Below are positions 21,223-33,400 of a DNA stretch of 64,000 nucleotides, one piece after another. The stretch comes from Diplonema papillatum (taxonomy: Eukaryota > Euglenozoa > Diplonemea > Diplonemida > Diplonemidae), in assembly GCA_030068145.1 (NCBI GenBank), contig JAPJBO010000359.1, forward strand, positions 1 through 64,000, given 5' to 3'. A program made the translations under genes and the position numbers. How positions within the stretch are numbered: position 1 is the stretch's first letter; the number at the start of each line of letters is the position of its first letter. The notes beneath the pieces were generated by a model that saw only the letters and a list, made by a program, of their open reading frames with translations, did not search any database and was not told where the DNA came from.

Positions 21223-22096
21223 TACCGGGCGGCTTTTTTTAGAGTTATAGTTTGCTTGAGAATCCGGGATTTCATGACCTTCGTCGAATGGGTTCTTTTA
21301 GAGCTAATACGTCTGGTTGGGTTTGGGGGGGCGTGCACGGCTTCTTTCGTGTACACTTTACTTGCTTGTTGGCAAGCATATTTCGCAACGATTTGTGGCC
21401 GTCTTCGCGCGCCACGTGTTTCCGCGCTGCATGAAACGCTTCCAACGGTCTTTTTGACGTGACCACAGAGCCACAGAGTTGTTCTCGCAAAGAAAGAGCA
21501 AACAGGTGAGGCGCCTTTTTCTCTTTTCAACCAAAACAGGAGAAGGAGCGTGTATCATGTATGCATAGTATTGAACGCGGAAGGAAGGAAAATTGGAGAG
21601 AGGAAAGAAGGAGCTGTTCTCGTTTCTTTTTTTTGCTTTCGTTGCTGACAACTTCCCCACCCTTTCACTGCGGCTGGCGACTAGGCACTGCAGTACCGGG
21701 AGGGAGGTCATGCAACCTCTTACCAAAGTTGAGCAGGATTCGGACGAGGCGAGGGTAAGCGTGTTGGCTCGAACTTGAAAACTTATCCTGGGACCACAGA
21801 AATGGGGGCTGCAGGGATAATTCGAGCCGCGCACGCACCTGCCTGGCACAAATGCACGCCCCGACACGCACGAAGTACTTTTCCTTCCTTCCTTTTTTTT
21901 TTTGGGTAGGGGGGCCCTGGGGGGGGTTGCCAAAAACACTCTCCACCTCAATGGCGAGCAAAGAGTAGTGTTCTGTAGCTTCGGTGGCTTGGGCTCCACC
22001 GTGTGGTATGAAAATACTCGACGTTGCTGCTTCGACTCCGAATGGAAGGGAGGAAATATAGAGGTAAGGGGCAAATACAATACAAACACAATCTGA
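21223..22096. other. Intergenic; short repeat shared with 37926-37965
   Basis: Bases 21233-21271 (TTTTTAGAGTTATAGTT, then CGCTTGAGAATC-type sequence) recur at 37926-37965. Otherwise there are Ala- and Lys-rich open frames without recognisable family. Confidence 0.4.
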
Positions 22097-22316
22097 TTTG
22101 TTCTTCGCTTACACCACCGTGTGTTGCTTTCTCACTCAGGACTTTTGACCTGTTTTGTTTGTGTGAGTTGTCGTATCGGGGTAGACCCGCATGACTTCAC
22201 GTCCGTTCAACACGTGGTTCGGTAGTTACAGCACTTGGGATCCCTTCTGTTCTTTGTCGGGCAGCATCGTCGAGCATTTCCTTTCAAGCTGGCGCTTTAA
22301 GCCGCGCTTATGTAAA
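22097..22316 (+). repeat. SINE-B dispersed repeat, copy 2
   Basis: Aligns over its whole length with 1583-1785, with small indels and one extra GCGCTTTAAGCC block before the end block GCGCTTATGTAAAA. Confidence 0.6.
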
Positions 22317-23785
22317 AAAACCTGGAATGCTGCAACGGCAACGGTGTGCTGCGGACGATCAGCTGAAGTTGTCTTGTCACCGACGCAAAGCTTTCAAAAA
22401 TACTCGGAGGGGTCGCCCGGTGCTTTATTTCAGAGTAACAGAGATCCACCACAATAGAATTTTTTGAAATAGTTCTTTTTGTGTTGACCCAGGAATTTCG
22501 CCCGTCACTAAACCCAGATTTACCTGTGTTTCGTGTGGGCCACAAGCACATTCCTCTCAGAGATTTTGCAACTGGCGGAGTATTTCCTTCAGACGAGAAA
22601 GAAAGCTTTTCCATACGCCGCAAGGTGAGCAGCCGTGAAATGCATTCCTTCTCGATGCCAGACGATACAGTCAAGTTTGCACAGACTGACACTGCTGGCA
22701 CAGAGAAGCGGCGGGCTTGTGTTTGCGCCTACACCCTCGACGCAACTTCCTTCCCAGGGAGAGATCCCCTTCGGGGATCGATGATAAGCATTACTGCCGT
22801 GAAGGAGCAAGAAACAAGCGTGGCAACAGCACAACTTCGGATCGTCAGTACACGAATTGTCGCTTCGATCGCGAAAGTTCACGCAAAAGAGATGAGGTGA
22901 ATGCGAGCAGGGCAGAACGTAATTTCACGCAAAAGGGAAGAAGTTAATCTGAGCAGGAGGTTTTGTGACAACTGCACGACAGTGGCGAGAAGGTAGAAGT
23001 CTTGAACTGGGGTTTCAAAACACGGCACTGCTTACAATCATAGATGACCCACATACAAGATTGTCTGATGGCTGGATTGCTTACCCACTATGGAGGGAGC
23101 GCTTAGTTCGCTCTCTTCTTCGAGTTCCTGTATTGGCGAGCAAAGACTCACTGTCGTGTAGTTGGAACCTGTCCTGCACGAAGAGGCGACAGGCCTTTTT
23201 CCATTTTAAAGCGTTTCCTGTAAAGTTGAAATGGTTGGTATTCTCTAAGTCTCGTTGACCGTGGAGGGGCGGAGGATGAAGAAAGGATAATCTTCTTTTG
23301 CTGGACGTACAGTGAGAGCGATGAATGGACCGACGAATGGACGCCTCACCGGCCGGTCGAGAAGAAGAGATTTTGACCGCTCTTTCCTTTGGGCACCGTG
23401 CCTTGCCACGGCCTTCAGATCAGAAATGAGAGACCCGACTTCCCGACTAAGCACCACAGGTGCCCACGAAAGGGGACTGCCGGTGAGCCGGCGGGTGGAG
23501 GACTCAACTTTTCAAAGTTGACGGCACGGCAATTGTCTGTGTACGCAGGTTCCTTTTCTTTTGTCGCACTTCAAATCTCTTGTTTCCAGGGCGTCGTGCT
23601 CCGGCTGTCCTGAGGCTGTGCAGAACAGGCAGAGGAACTGTAGATTGGGAATAAAAGCATCGCGAAAATGTTATGTGTTTTCATCCCCCTCCAGCGAGCT
23701 CCCGCCCGCAGCAGAGGGGGGGGGGGGGAACTTAGTTGAATGTTTAGGGAGGCATGTTTGAGGCTAGCGTCAAGGCTTCTTCGAA
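22317..23785. other. Intergenic, no gene recognised
   Basis: A short SINE-A fragment lies at 22498-22550 (ATTTACCTGTGTTTCGTGTG). No conserved coding frame was found. A G-run is at 23718-23728. Confidence 0.4.
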
Positions 23786-23862
23786 GAAAGTGAGGGGTTG
23801 CAAGAACGTGCTTGGTCCCGTCTGCGCCGTGTTTCGGTCCTTTAAGCCACGGACACGTGAGG
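23786..23862 (+). repeat. R3 dispersed repeat, fragment downstream of the oxidoreductase
   Basis: GTTGCAAGAACGTGCTTGG, then GTGTTTCGGTCCTTTAAGCC and ACGGACAC, match the start of the R3 repeats at 25735 and 61488, with a deletion of about 30 bp. It lies just beyond the stop codon of the oxidoreductase gene. Confidence 0.65.
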
Positions 23863-23894
23863 CGGACCGTGTGGGGGAGGGGGTGGGGAAAAGT

Positions 23895-25616
23895 CTAGAA
23901 GTGGAAGACCTCCTTGTGGACGGGCAGGCGGCGCGAGAAGGCGGCGGCTTCCACGTCCCTGACGAAGGTCTCCGGGCCACACGCGAACACGCCGGTGTCA
24001 GCGGGGCAGCTGGCGAAGACGGCCGCCCAGCTCGGGCGGCCGTTGGTGACCGGGAGCACCGACTTCTTCGGCAGGTCGGAGAACTCGGCGGTGTTGTACA
24101 AGCACCACGCCACGTTGCACGCCGACTCTCCCGCTCTGGCGCGCACAGCCGTTTTGTCGTACAAATCGACCAGCTCCGGACCGTACGGGCTGGCGGCCGG
24201 GTCTCCACGGTACGACCAAACGAAGTCGATGTCAGTACGCTTTTCGACATCGTCAGGGCACGATCCATGCCGGCCGACCGCTGCGGTAACGAAGCTCAAC
24301 GCGGGTGTGATGCCGATTCCTCCGGTGCACAAGATGATGCGCGAGTACCGGTTTTTGACGAGCAGCGGAATCGACGGGTTGCCGAACGGTCCTTGCACTT
24401 TGACGTTCCACTCCGTCGTGGCGTCCGCGAGGCGTTTTGTGAAGGGCCCGGTCTGCTTCACGAACAAGTCGAACGAACTGAGCCCGCTGTCCGTCGCATT
24501 CCCAGGCCCCGACGCGATCGAAAAAGGGTGCCACTCCTGCGACGGGAACCCACCCGGGGCGTCGATGTTGATGAGGACGTACTGCAGGGGCGCGAAGGTG
24601 AAGCCCTCCTTCCGGATGGTCAGCTTCGTGATGCCGCCGCTCCTCCGCTGCACGGCCGATATCTCGGTCGTCACGAACGTCGCGGAGTGGTACCGCATGC
24701 AGACGTCGAACATGTACAGGAACACCGGCACGGCGCTGTACACCATCAGCGTCGGGTAGTGGATCCAAGCAAACACGTACACGACGACGTACAGCGAATG
24801 CACCCAGGCGAAGACGTTCCACATCTTTCGGCGGACAACCGGAAGCGACGTCAGGCCGATCATGCTGAGGGCAACGAATGCGATGAGTCCCGCCGCCGGC
24901 GGCCCGTGAGGAGAGCCAGCGTCCCACGCGCCGACGTGCTCCAAAGCTAATTGGGCTGCCGCGCTGCGGCTTCTCGGGTTCAGGTACACCTTAGCGGCAA
25001 GGTCCGGTTCCCCTTGCAGCCAGAAGCTGTAGTGGTCGACCCACATCCCGATCCCGTGGGCCGCGGTCAGAGCCACAATCCAACCGCCCATGCTTCTGTG
25101 GAACGCCAACGCTCTCTCAAACGGGATGCCGAACGTCGCCAGCAGCACCGACTTCCTCGACACGGGGAACAACTGCAAGATGAGCAACGCTGCCACGACA
25201 CCGCCAATTCCGCGGCTGGTCTTGCCGATGAAGTTGTTGATCGTCGCGTGGTTCCACACGTACAAGAAGCAGAGCAGACACCAGCCGACTATCCAAAGAC
25301 TCATGATCGTCGCGCCCCACGGCAAGCGCAGAGGCAGAGGCGCAATCCCGTCCACGGCCTCCAGCCATGCGGGCAGCGGGGGCAGCAAGCTCGACTGCGG
25401 TACCTTCCGAAGGAACACTGAAGCAACAGCCATGACGACAAGGAGCAGCACCCATCCAAGGATGAGCCCGTTTATGAGCACCCCGTGGTCGCCACGCCAT
25501 TCGAAGTACAGTTGCCCCCCTCTGTTCTGCGCATCAGACCCGACGAACTTCGTCCACAGGAAGTACGGTTGAGGCCCGTCGCAGTTTTTCTCACCGTGGC
25601 ATCCTTGACCGTTCAA
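23895..25616 (-). CDS. NOX/ferric-reductase-type membrane oxidoreductase
   Basis: A 573-residue frame with the ferric reductase/NADPH oxidase plan. Several membrane segments lie at about 46-68, 101-120, 136-152, 242-258 and 270-305. Paired haem histidines are His173/His187 and His273/His286. The FAD-binding motif is HPFSIASGP (363-371), the NADPH-binding motifs are CTGGIGITP (430-438) and CGPE (546-549), and the C-terminus ends in aromatic residues. Such enzymes move electrons from NADPH through FAD and two haems across a membrane to oxygen or ferric iron. No EF-hands are visible. The frame opens upstream without an ATG, while an ATG near 25659 is in another frame, so the start is unresolved (a short 5' exon or a frameshift). 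R3 repeats flank both ends. Confidence 0.85.
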   Translation of the reverse strand: MNGQGCHGEKNCDGPQPYFLWTKFVGSDAQNRGGQLYFEWRGDHGVLINGLILGWVLLLVVMAVASVFLRKVPQSSLLPPLPAWLEAVDGIAPLPLRLPWGATIMSLWIVGWCLLCFLYVWNHATINNFIGKTSRGIGGVVAALLILQLFPVSRKSVLLATFGIPFERALAFHRSMGGWIVALTAAHGIGMWVDHYSFWLQGEPDLAAKVYLNPRSRSAAAQLALEHVGAWDAGSPHGPPAAGLIAFVALSMIGLTSLPVVRRKMWNVFAWVHSLYVVVYVFAWIHYPTLMVYSAVPVFLYMFDVCMRYHSATFVTTEISAVQRRSGGITKLTIRKEGFTFAPLQYVLINIDAPGGFPSQEWHPFSIASGPGNATDSGLSSFDLFVKQTGPFTKRLADATTEWNVKVQGPFGNPSIPLLVKNRYSRIILCTGGIGITPALSFVTAAVGRHGSCPDDVEKRTDIDFVWSYRGDPAASPYGPELVDLYDKTAVRARAGESACNVAWCLYNTAEFSDLPKKSVLPVTNGRPSWAAVFASCPADTGVFACGPETFVRDVEAAAFSRRLPVHKEVFHF

Positions 25617-25734
25617 AACACCTCGAGACGGTCTCCATACTCCTGCATTGTTAGAGTGAGACTCGGGTTCAACACCTTCTCCAGGTTTATATTTAAAGAG
25701 TTGAGAAAGACAGAGAGAGAGAGACCACCAGGAG

Positions 25735-26236
25735 GGGGGGGTTGCAAGAACGTGCTTGGAATGGGTATGTGCTCAACACCGCACTGGTCCCGTCTGCGCC
25801 GTGTTTCGGTCCTTAAGCCACGGACACATAAGGCGGACCATCATCAGCGTGGAACCTGAGTGTCTGCAGACAGGACTGCGGTGTGAGTCTGGTTTGTCAG
25901 GCGGCTGTTCGTAGCTCGTCACAGCCAGGACCACCCGTGCTACTAGAGCACAGGCGAATCCGTCACGGGGAGAAGGCCCCTACAACCGTGTCTGAGCAAT
26001 CAGTTAAAAAACTCAGGGCACTCGCCCTGATTGTGACTGCGACTCGCTAGGCAGCACTGACTTGTCTTCTTTTTACGGTGGCAATCTGCGAAGTAAACTC
26101 CGCAGAGCACAGTGGACATGGGGTTGCCGTGTGCAGCACCAATGGTTGAAGTACCAAAAGGAAAAAGAGTGCGAGGAAGTAATCCTGCGTGCTGAGGGCA
26201 GCAAGTCGCGTTACGCGAAGTACCCTACTGGAATGG
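25735..26236. repeat. R3 dispersed repeat, full copy upstream of the oxidoreductase
   Basis: About 490 bp nearly identical to 61488-61978, from GTTGCAAGAACGTGCTTGG to GCGTTACGCGAAGTACCC. It contains GTGTCTGAGCAATCAGTTAA and CCGCAGAGCACAGTGGACAT. A long interrupted G-run (26237-26273) follows directly. Confidence 0.8.
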
Positions 26237-26519
26237 GGGGGGGGGGGGGGGGTGTTGGGGGGGGGGGGGTGCCCACCCACTCGTTGCCGTCCGGCTGACA
26301 ACGATGCCGAGTTTAGGGGCCTTGCATCAGCACTGGGGGGGGTTCACTTCTGGTCGGCTTCTTGCTTCCCGTTGATGTTCACTCACCTCAGACACAATCG
26401 TCCCAGAAAGTTGTTTTAGGAGGTATTCTGACCATAAACTTGGAGAAGCCATCAACAAAACATCATTTTGGGGCAACTGCAGTGTGACTGCTGTGCAATG
26501 CCTTTTTGTCACCGCTCCA

Positions 26520-26775
26520 CCCCAGGACACCTTGAAAACCCCCCAGAACACTCTGAAAGACCCCCAGAACACCTTGGCAGAACACCTTCAAGCACCCAGA
26601 GGACATTGGAAAATCCCTGGTGCACGTTGGCAGACCCTCAAAACACCTTGAAAGACCTCTTGAACACCTTCGAACCCCGAGAACACCTTGGAAACCCCCC
26701 AGAACACCTCGGAAACCCCCCAGAACACGTTGGAAAGCTCCCAGAATACCCTGAAAGACCACCAGAGCACCTTGC
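26520..26775. repeat. Imperfect minisatellite of AACACCTTGGAAACCCCC units
   Basis: Roughly ten degenerate units of 20-30 bp built on CCAGAACACCTTG and GAAAACCCC. They produce Pro/Glu/His-rich or Val/Phe/Gly-rich frames depending on strand, without evidence of a real protein. Confidence 0.65.
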
Positions 26776-26779
26776 TCGA

Positions 26780-27462
26780 CCCCACCCAACCAGTCTCGAA
26801 ACATTTTTCTGGAAGGGCTGCGCTACGAGCTTGGGACCCTGGGCCGCGATCTGGTAATTCTTCCCCGCACTTAAATCCGGAATCTTGCCCCTGCATTTCG
26901 GCAGTGAACATTCATGGCAAGGCGAGTAGTTAGAACTTAGAAGGGGATTCCGCTATGTTCCTTTCCTTACTCTGCTTGTCTTCGCGGCTCCCTTTCGGCT
27001 GGGTTCGTGGCTGTCCACGTTTGGTGTGCGCTCCTCGTTCATAGGCGGCTTCTGTGGTTTCGGCTTCTTTTGCGGGTGCTTTCACCTGCTTGCTCATCGT
27101 CGCGTAGTAGTAGTTTCAGCTTAGCGTGAGTTTGATCTAAGTAACATCAAGGCAGCCCTTACGAAGACTGGTCAACGCCACATGGGTGCGGGCTTTTGAT
27201 ATCAATCATCATGTTGACGCCGACTCTTCACTGACGATGCCGCGGGTCACCTCCTCGCCTCATTCTTATCCAGGACAGCACTTAGTTGCAGATCAAAAAC
27301 TGTTTGGCGCTGTGGTCCTCAGGAACACCAGAGCTGGTTAACCACAACCTGCCACAATATGGCCCTGATTTGTGGCTCACTTGTGCCTTCGCTATTTTAC
27401 GGGCGCCAAAAGGTTCCCCCCCCTTCAAAAAGACGACAACGTGTGATCTACGCGTCAAACAC
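26780..27462. other. Intergenic, nothing recognised
   Basis: No gene or shared repeat could be identified. The stop codon of the large repeat protein lies at its right edge. Confidence 0.4.
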
Positions 27463-30400
27463 CTATCTTAACCTTCGGGTTTCCAATTGTGACTTGACAA
27501 ATCGAATACTAACACAGGTGTTATCATTCGACCCTGCCCTTTGCATACCTGAAGCATCACCAGCACTGGCGGCGTCCGAACGTGCCTGCAAAAACACGAG
27601 CTGCCTTGCGAGGGTTTTACTGGGACTGTTTGAGGTGCTGGACCTGCCTGGGGACAGGAAGACCGGGTCGGCCACACTATCAATAAACCAGTACCCAAGT
27701 TTTCCATCTCCCGCCAGCAGCAAATCCTTCAAGTTGGCAACTTCATTTCCACTTCCGGTGACGACGATCTCTACGTACACAAGACCTACGGCCAGGTCAG
27801 GCGCTGGGTCTGCTGTGACAACACCTCCCGCGACCGAACGGCGGAGAAGGTAGTTGAGGTAATCACGATCGTCGCAACGGAAATCGTCGTTCGACAGCAC
27901 TCCGCACATCTTGTTGAAGACGACGGATCCGTTGCCACTTCCAGCGCCGGCGAACAGCACATCTCCGGTACTCGCAATTTGGTCTTCCATCACTTCCACA
28001 CCCTTCAGGTTGGCCCACACGACATCAGCTACTGGGGGGGCCCTTAGAATCACGACAACGATCGCCGTCTTCATGTCAGTTTCGCCATCTTCACCGCTGC
28101 CAGCAGCCGCGCTGCCGTCGCCACTGTCTGGGGACAGGAAGACCGGGTCGGCCACACTATCAATAAACCAGTACCCAAGTTTTCCATCTCCCGCCAGCAG
28201 CAAATCCTTCAAGTTGGCAACTTCATTTCCACTTCCGGTGACGACGATCTCTACGTACACAAGACCTAAGGCCAGGTCAGGCGCTGGGTCTGCTGTGTCA
28301 ACACCTCCCGCGACCGAACGGCGGAGAAGGTAGTTGAGGTAATCACGATCGTCGCAACGGAAATCGTCGTTCGACAGCACTCCGCACATCTTGTTGAAGA
28401 CGACGGATCCATTGCCACTTCCAGCGCCGGCGAACAGCATATCTCCGGTACTCGCAATTTGGTCTTCCATCACTTCCACACCCTTCAGGTTGGCCCACAC
28501 GACATCAGCTACTGGGGGGGCCCTTAGAATCACGACAACGATCGCCGTCTTCATGTCAGTTTCGCCATCTTCACCGCTGCCAGCAGCCGCACTGCCGTCG
28601 CCACTGTCCGGGGACAGGAAGACCGGGTCGGCCACACTATCAATAGGCCAGTACCCAAGTTTTCCATCTCCCGCCAGCAGCAAATCCTTCAAGTTGGCAA
28701 CTTCATTTCCACTTCCGGTGACGACGATCTCTACGTACATAAGACCTACGGCCAGGTCAGGCGCTGGGTCTGCTGTGTCAACACCTCCCGCGACCGTACG
28801 GCGGAGAAGGTAGTTGAGGTAATCACGATCGTCGCAACGGAAATCGTCGTTCGACAGCACTCCGCACATCTTGTTGAAGACGACGGATCCGTTGCCACTT
28901 CCAGCGCCGGCGAACAACACTTCTCCGGTACTCGCAATTTGGTCTTCCATCAGTTCCACACCCTTCAGGTTGGCCCACACGACATCAGCTACTGGGGGGG
29001 CCCTTAGAATCACGACAACGATCGCCGTCTTCATGTCAGTTTCGCCATCTTCACCGCTGCCAGCAGCCGCGCTGCCGTCGCCACTGTCTGGGGACAGGAA
29101 GACCGGGTCGGCCACACTATCAATAAACCAGTACCCAAGTTTTCCATCTCCCGCCAGCAGCAAATCCTTCAAGTTGGCAACTTCATTTCCACTTCCGGTG
29201 ACGACGATCTCTACGTACATAAGACCTACGGCCAGGTCAGGCGCTGGGTCTGCTGTGTCAACACCTCCCGCGACCGAACGGCGGAGAAGGTAGTTGAGGT
29301 AATCACGATCGTCGCAACGGAAATCGTCGTTCGACAGCACTCCGCACATCTTGTTGAAGACGACGGATCCGTTGCCACTTCCAGCGCCGGCGAACAACAC
29401 TTCTCCGGTACTCGCAATTTGGTCTTCCATCAGTTCCACACCCTTCAGGTTGGCCCACACGACATCAGCTACTGGGGGGGCCCTTAGAATCACGACAACG
29501 ATCGCCGTCTTCATGTCAGTTTCGCCATCTTCACCGCTGCCAGCAGCCGCACTGCCGTCGCCACTGTCTGGGGACAGGAAGACCGGGTCGGCCACACTAT
29601 CAATAGGCCAGTACCCAAGTTTTCCATCTCCCGCCAGCAGCAAATCCTTCAAGTTGGCAACTTCATTTCCACTTCCGGTGACGACGATCTCTACGTACAT
29701 AAGACCTACGGCCAGGTCAGGCGCTGGGTCTGCTGTGTCAACACCTCCCGCGACCGTACGGCGGAGAAGGTAGTTGAGGTAATCACGATCGTCGCAACGG
29801 AAATCGTCGTTCGACAGCACTCCGCACATCTTGTTGAAGACGACGGATCCGTTGCCACTTCCAGCGCCGGCGAACAACACTTCTCCGGTACTCGCAATTT
29901 GGTCTTCCATCAGTTCCACACCCTTCAGGTTGGCCCACACGACATCAGCTACTGGGGGGGCCCTTAGAATCACGACAACGATCGCCGTCTTCATGTCAGT
30001 TTCGCCATCTTCACCGCTGCCAGCAGCCGCGCTGCCGTCGCCACTGTCTGGGGACAGGAAGACCGGGTCGGCCACACTATCAATAAACCAGTACCCAAGT
30101 TTTCCATCTCCCGCCAGCAGCAAATCCTTCAAGTTGGCAACTTCATTTCCACTTCCGGTGACGACGATCTCTACGTACATAAGACCTACGGCCAGGTCAG
30201 GCGCTGGGTCTGCTGTGTCAACACCTCCCGCGACCGAACGGCGGAGAAGGTAGTTGAGGTAATCACGATCGTCGCAACGGAAATCGTCGTTCGACAGCAC
30301 TCCGCACATCTTGTTGAAGACGACGGATCCGTTGCCACTTCCAGCGCCGGCGAACAACACTTCTCCGGTACTCGCAATTTGGTCTTCCATCAGTTCCACA

Positions 30401-33400
30401 CCCTTCAGGTTGGCCCACACGACATCAGCTACTGGGGGGGCCCTTAGAATCACGACAACGATCGCCGTCTTCATGTCAGTTTCGCCATCTTCACCGCTGC
30501 CAGCAGCCGCACTGCCGTCGCCACTGTCTGGGGACAGGAAGACCGGGTCGGCCACACTATCAATAGGCCAGTACCCAAGTTTTCCATCTCCCGCCAGCAG
30601 CAAATCCTTCAAGTTGGCAACTTCATTTCCACTTCCGGTGACGACGATCTCTACGTACATAAGACCTACGGCCAGGTCAGGCGCTGGGTCTGCTGTGTCA
30701 ACACCTCCCGCGACCGTACGGCGGAGAAGGTAGTTGAGGTAATCACGATCGTCGCAACGGAAATCGTCGTTCGACAGCACTCCGCACATCTTGTTGAAGA
30801 CGACGGATCCGTTGCCACTTCCAGCGCCGGCGAACAACACTTCTCCGGTACTCGCAATTTGGTCTTCCATCAGTTCCACACCCTTCAGGTTGGCCCACAC
30901 GACATCAGCTACTGGGGGGGCCCTTAGAATCACGACAACGATCGCCGTCTTCATGTCAGTTTCGCCATCTTCACCGCTGCCAGCAGCCGCGCTGCCGTCG
31001 CCACTGTCTGGGGACAGGAAGACCGGGTCGGCCACACTATCAATAAACCAGTACCCAAGTTTTCCATCTCCCGCCAGCAGCAAATCCTTCAAGTTGGCAA
31101 CTTCATTTCCACTTCCGGTGACGACGATCTCTACGTACATAAGACCTACGGCCAGGTCAGGCGCTGGGTCTGCTGTGTCAACACCTCCCGCGACCGAACG
31201 GCGGAGAAGGTAGTTGAGGTAATCACGATCGTCGCAACGGAAATCGTCGTTCGACAGCACTCCGCACATCTTGTTGAAGACGACGGATCCGTTGCCACTT
31301 CCAGCGCCGGCGAACAACACTTCTCCGGTACTCGCAATTTGGTCTTCCATCAGTTCCACACCCTTCAGGTTGGCCCACACGACATCAGCTACTGGGGGGG
31401 CCCTTAGAATCACGACAACGATCGCCGTCTTCATGTCAGTTTCGCCATCTTCACCGCTGCCAGCAGCCGCACTGCCGTCGCCACTGTCTGGGGACAGGAA
31501 GACCGGGTCGGCCACACTATCAATAGGCCAGTACCCAAGTTTTCCATCTCCCGCCAGCAGCAAATCCTTCAAGTTGGCAACTTCATTTCCACTTCCGGTG
31601 ACGACGATCTCTACGTACATAAGACCTACGGCCAGGTCAGGCGCTGGGTCTGCTGTGTCAACACCTCCCGCGACCGAACGGCGGAGAAGGTAGTTGAGGT
31701 AATCACGATCGTCGCAACGGAAATCGTCGTTCGACAGCACTCCGCACATCTTGTTGAAGACGACGGATCCGTTGCCACTTCCAGCGCCGGCGAACAACAC
31801 TTCTCCGGTACTCGCAATTTGGTCTTCCATCAGTTCCACACCCTTCAGGTTGGCCCACACGACATCAGCTACTGGGGGGGCCCTTAGAATCACGACAACG
31901 ATCGCCGTCTTCATGTCAGTTTCGCCATCTTCACCGCTGCCAGCAGCCGCACTGCCGTCGCCACTGTCTGGGGACAGGAAGACCGGGTCGGCCACACTAT
32001 CAATAAACCAGTACCCAAGTTTTCCATCTCCCGCCAGCAGCAAATCCTTCAAGTTGGCAACTTCATTTCCACTTCCGGTGACGACGATCTCTACGTACAT
32101 AAGACCTACGGCCAGGTCAGGCGCTGGGTCTGCTGTGTCAACTCCTCCCGCGACCGAACGGCGGAGAAGGTAGTTGAGGTAATCACGATCGTCGCAACGG
32201 AAATCGTCGTTCGACAGCACTCCGCACATCTTGTTGAAGACGACGGATCCATTGCCACTTCCAGCGCCGGCGAACAGCACATCTCCGGTACTCGCAATTT
32301 GGTCTTCCATCACTTCCACACCTTTCAGGTTGGCCCACACGACATCAGCTACTGGGGGGGCCCTTAGAATCACGACAACGATCGCCGTCTTCATGTCAGT
32401 TTCGCCATCTTCACCGCTGCCAGCAGCCGCGCTGCCGTCGCCACTGTCTGGGGACAGGAATACCGGGTACGCCACATTTTCAATAGGCCAGCTACCTATT
32501 TTTGCATCGCCTGCCCGCAGGAGATCCGGAAGGTCTTGCGCTTCGTTTCGGCTTCCGACGACGATGATTTCAACGTAAACAGAGCCGAAGGCCAGGTCAG
32601 GCGCGGGGTCTGCTGTGTCGACACCTGCCGTGCCCAGGCCGCCGAGAAGGACGTTGATGGCGGCACGGTTCTCGCAACGGAAGGCTCCGTAGGAAGGCGT
32701 TCCGCAGACCTTGTTGACGTACGCGGTTCCGTCGCGAGCGCCAGCGAACAGCGCGTTTCCGGTGCTCGCGACGTGGTCCACGATCGCTTCCATGCTGGTG
32801 GGGCTGTCCCATGTCACGTCACTCGGAGCGGCCAAAAACACGCCGACGATCGCCGTTGTGTTCGCTGCTTCCGCTGCAGGCGTGCCGCGGTCTCCACCGC
32901 ATGAGGACAGGTACACCGGGTCGGCAACACTTGCAATCCAGTCGTCTTGAAGCTTCTGGTCGCCGGCTAGTAGGATACCCGGGAGGCCTTGCGCTTCTTC
33001 ACCGTTCCCGAGGACAACAACCTCCAAGTACACCTGTGAGGAATTGACGCCCGATGCGGGGTCCACAGTGGCAACTCCAGGTGTGGATGTGCGGTTGAGG
33101 AGCTCGCTGACGAACGCGCGGTCGACGCAAACCCAGGTGCCGTTGGAATGGATTCCGCAGATTTTGTTGAGGTACACGGCGCGAGGACCGATCCCGCCGC
33201 CGACAGACCCCGCGAACAGGAAGGCCCCGGCTTCCGAGACGCTGTCCGAAATCGTCGCCACGTGCTGCGGGTCGTCCCACAAATCAGAAAGCGACACGTC
33301 CAGCGTCACGCCGACGGTCGCCGTTGTCGTGCATTCAGAACGGACTCGGTCGACCCGCGAGACGCCGGCTATGAAGAAGGACCACCAAATTCCTATCAGG

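Noticed and set aside
24253-24950. Other-frame ORFs over the oxidoreductase
   Set aside because: Arg/Pro-rich shadows of a GC-rich gene with clear motifs in the chosen frame.
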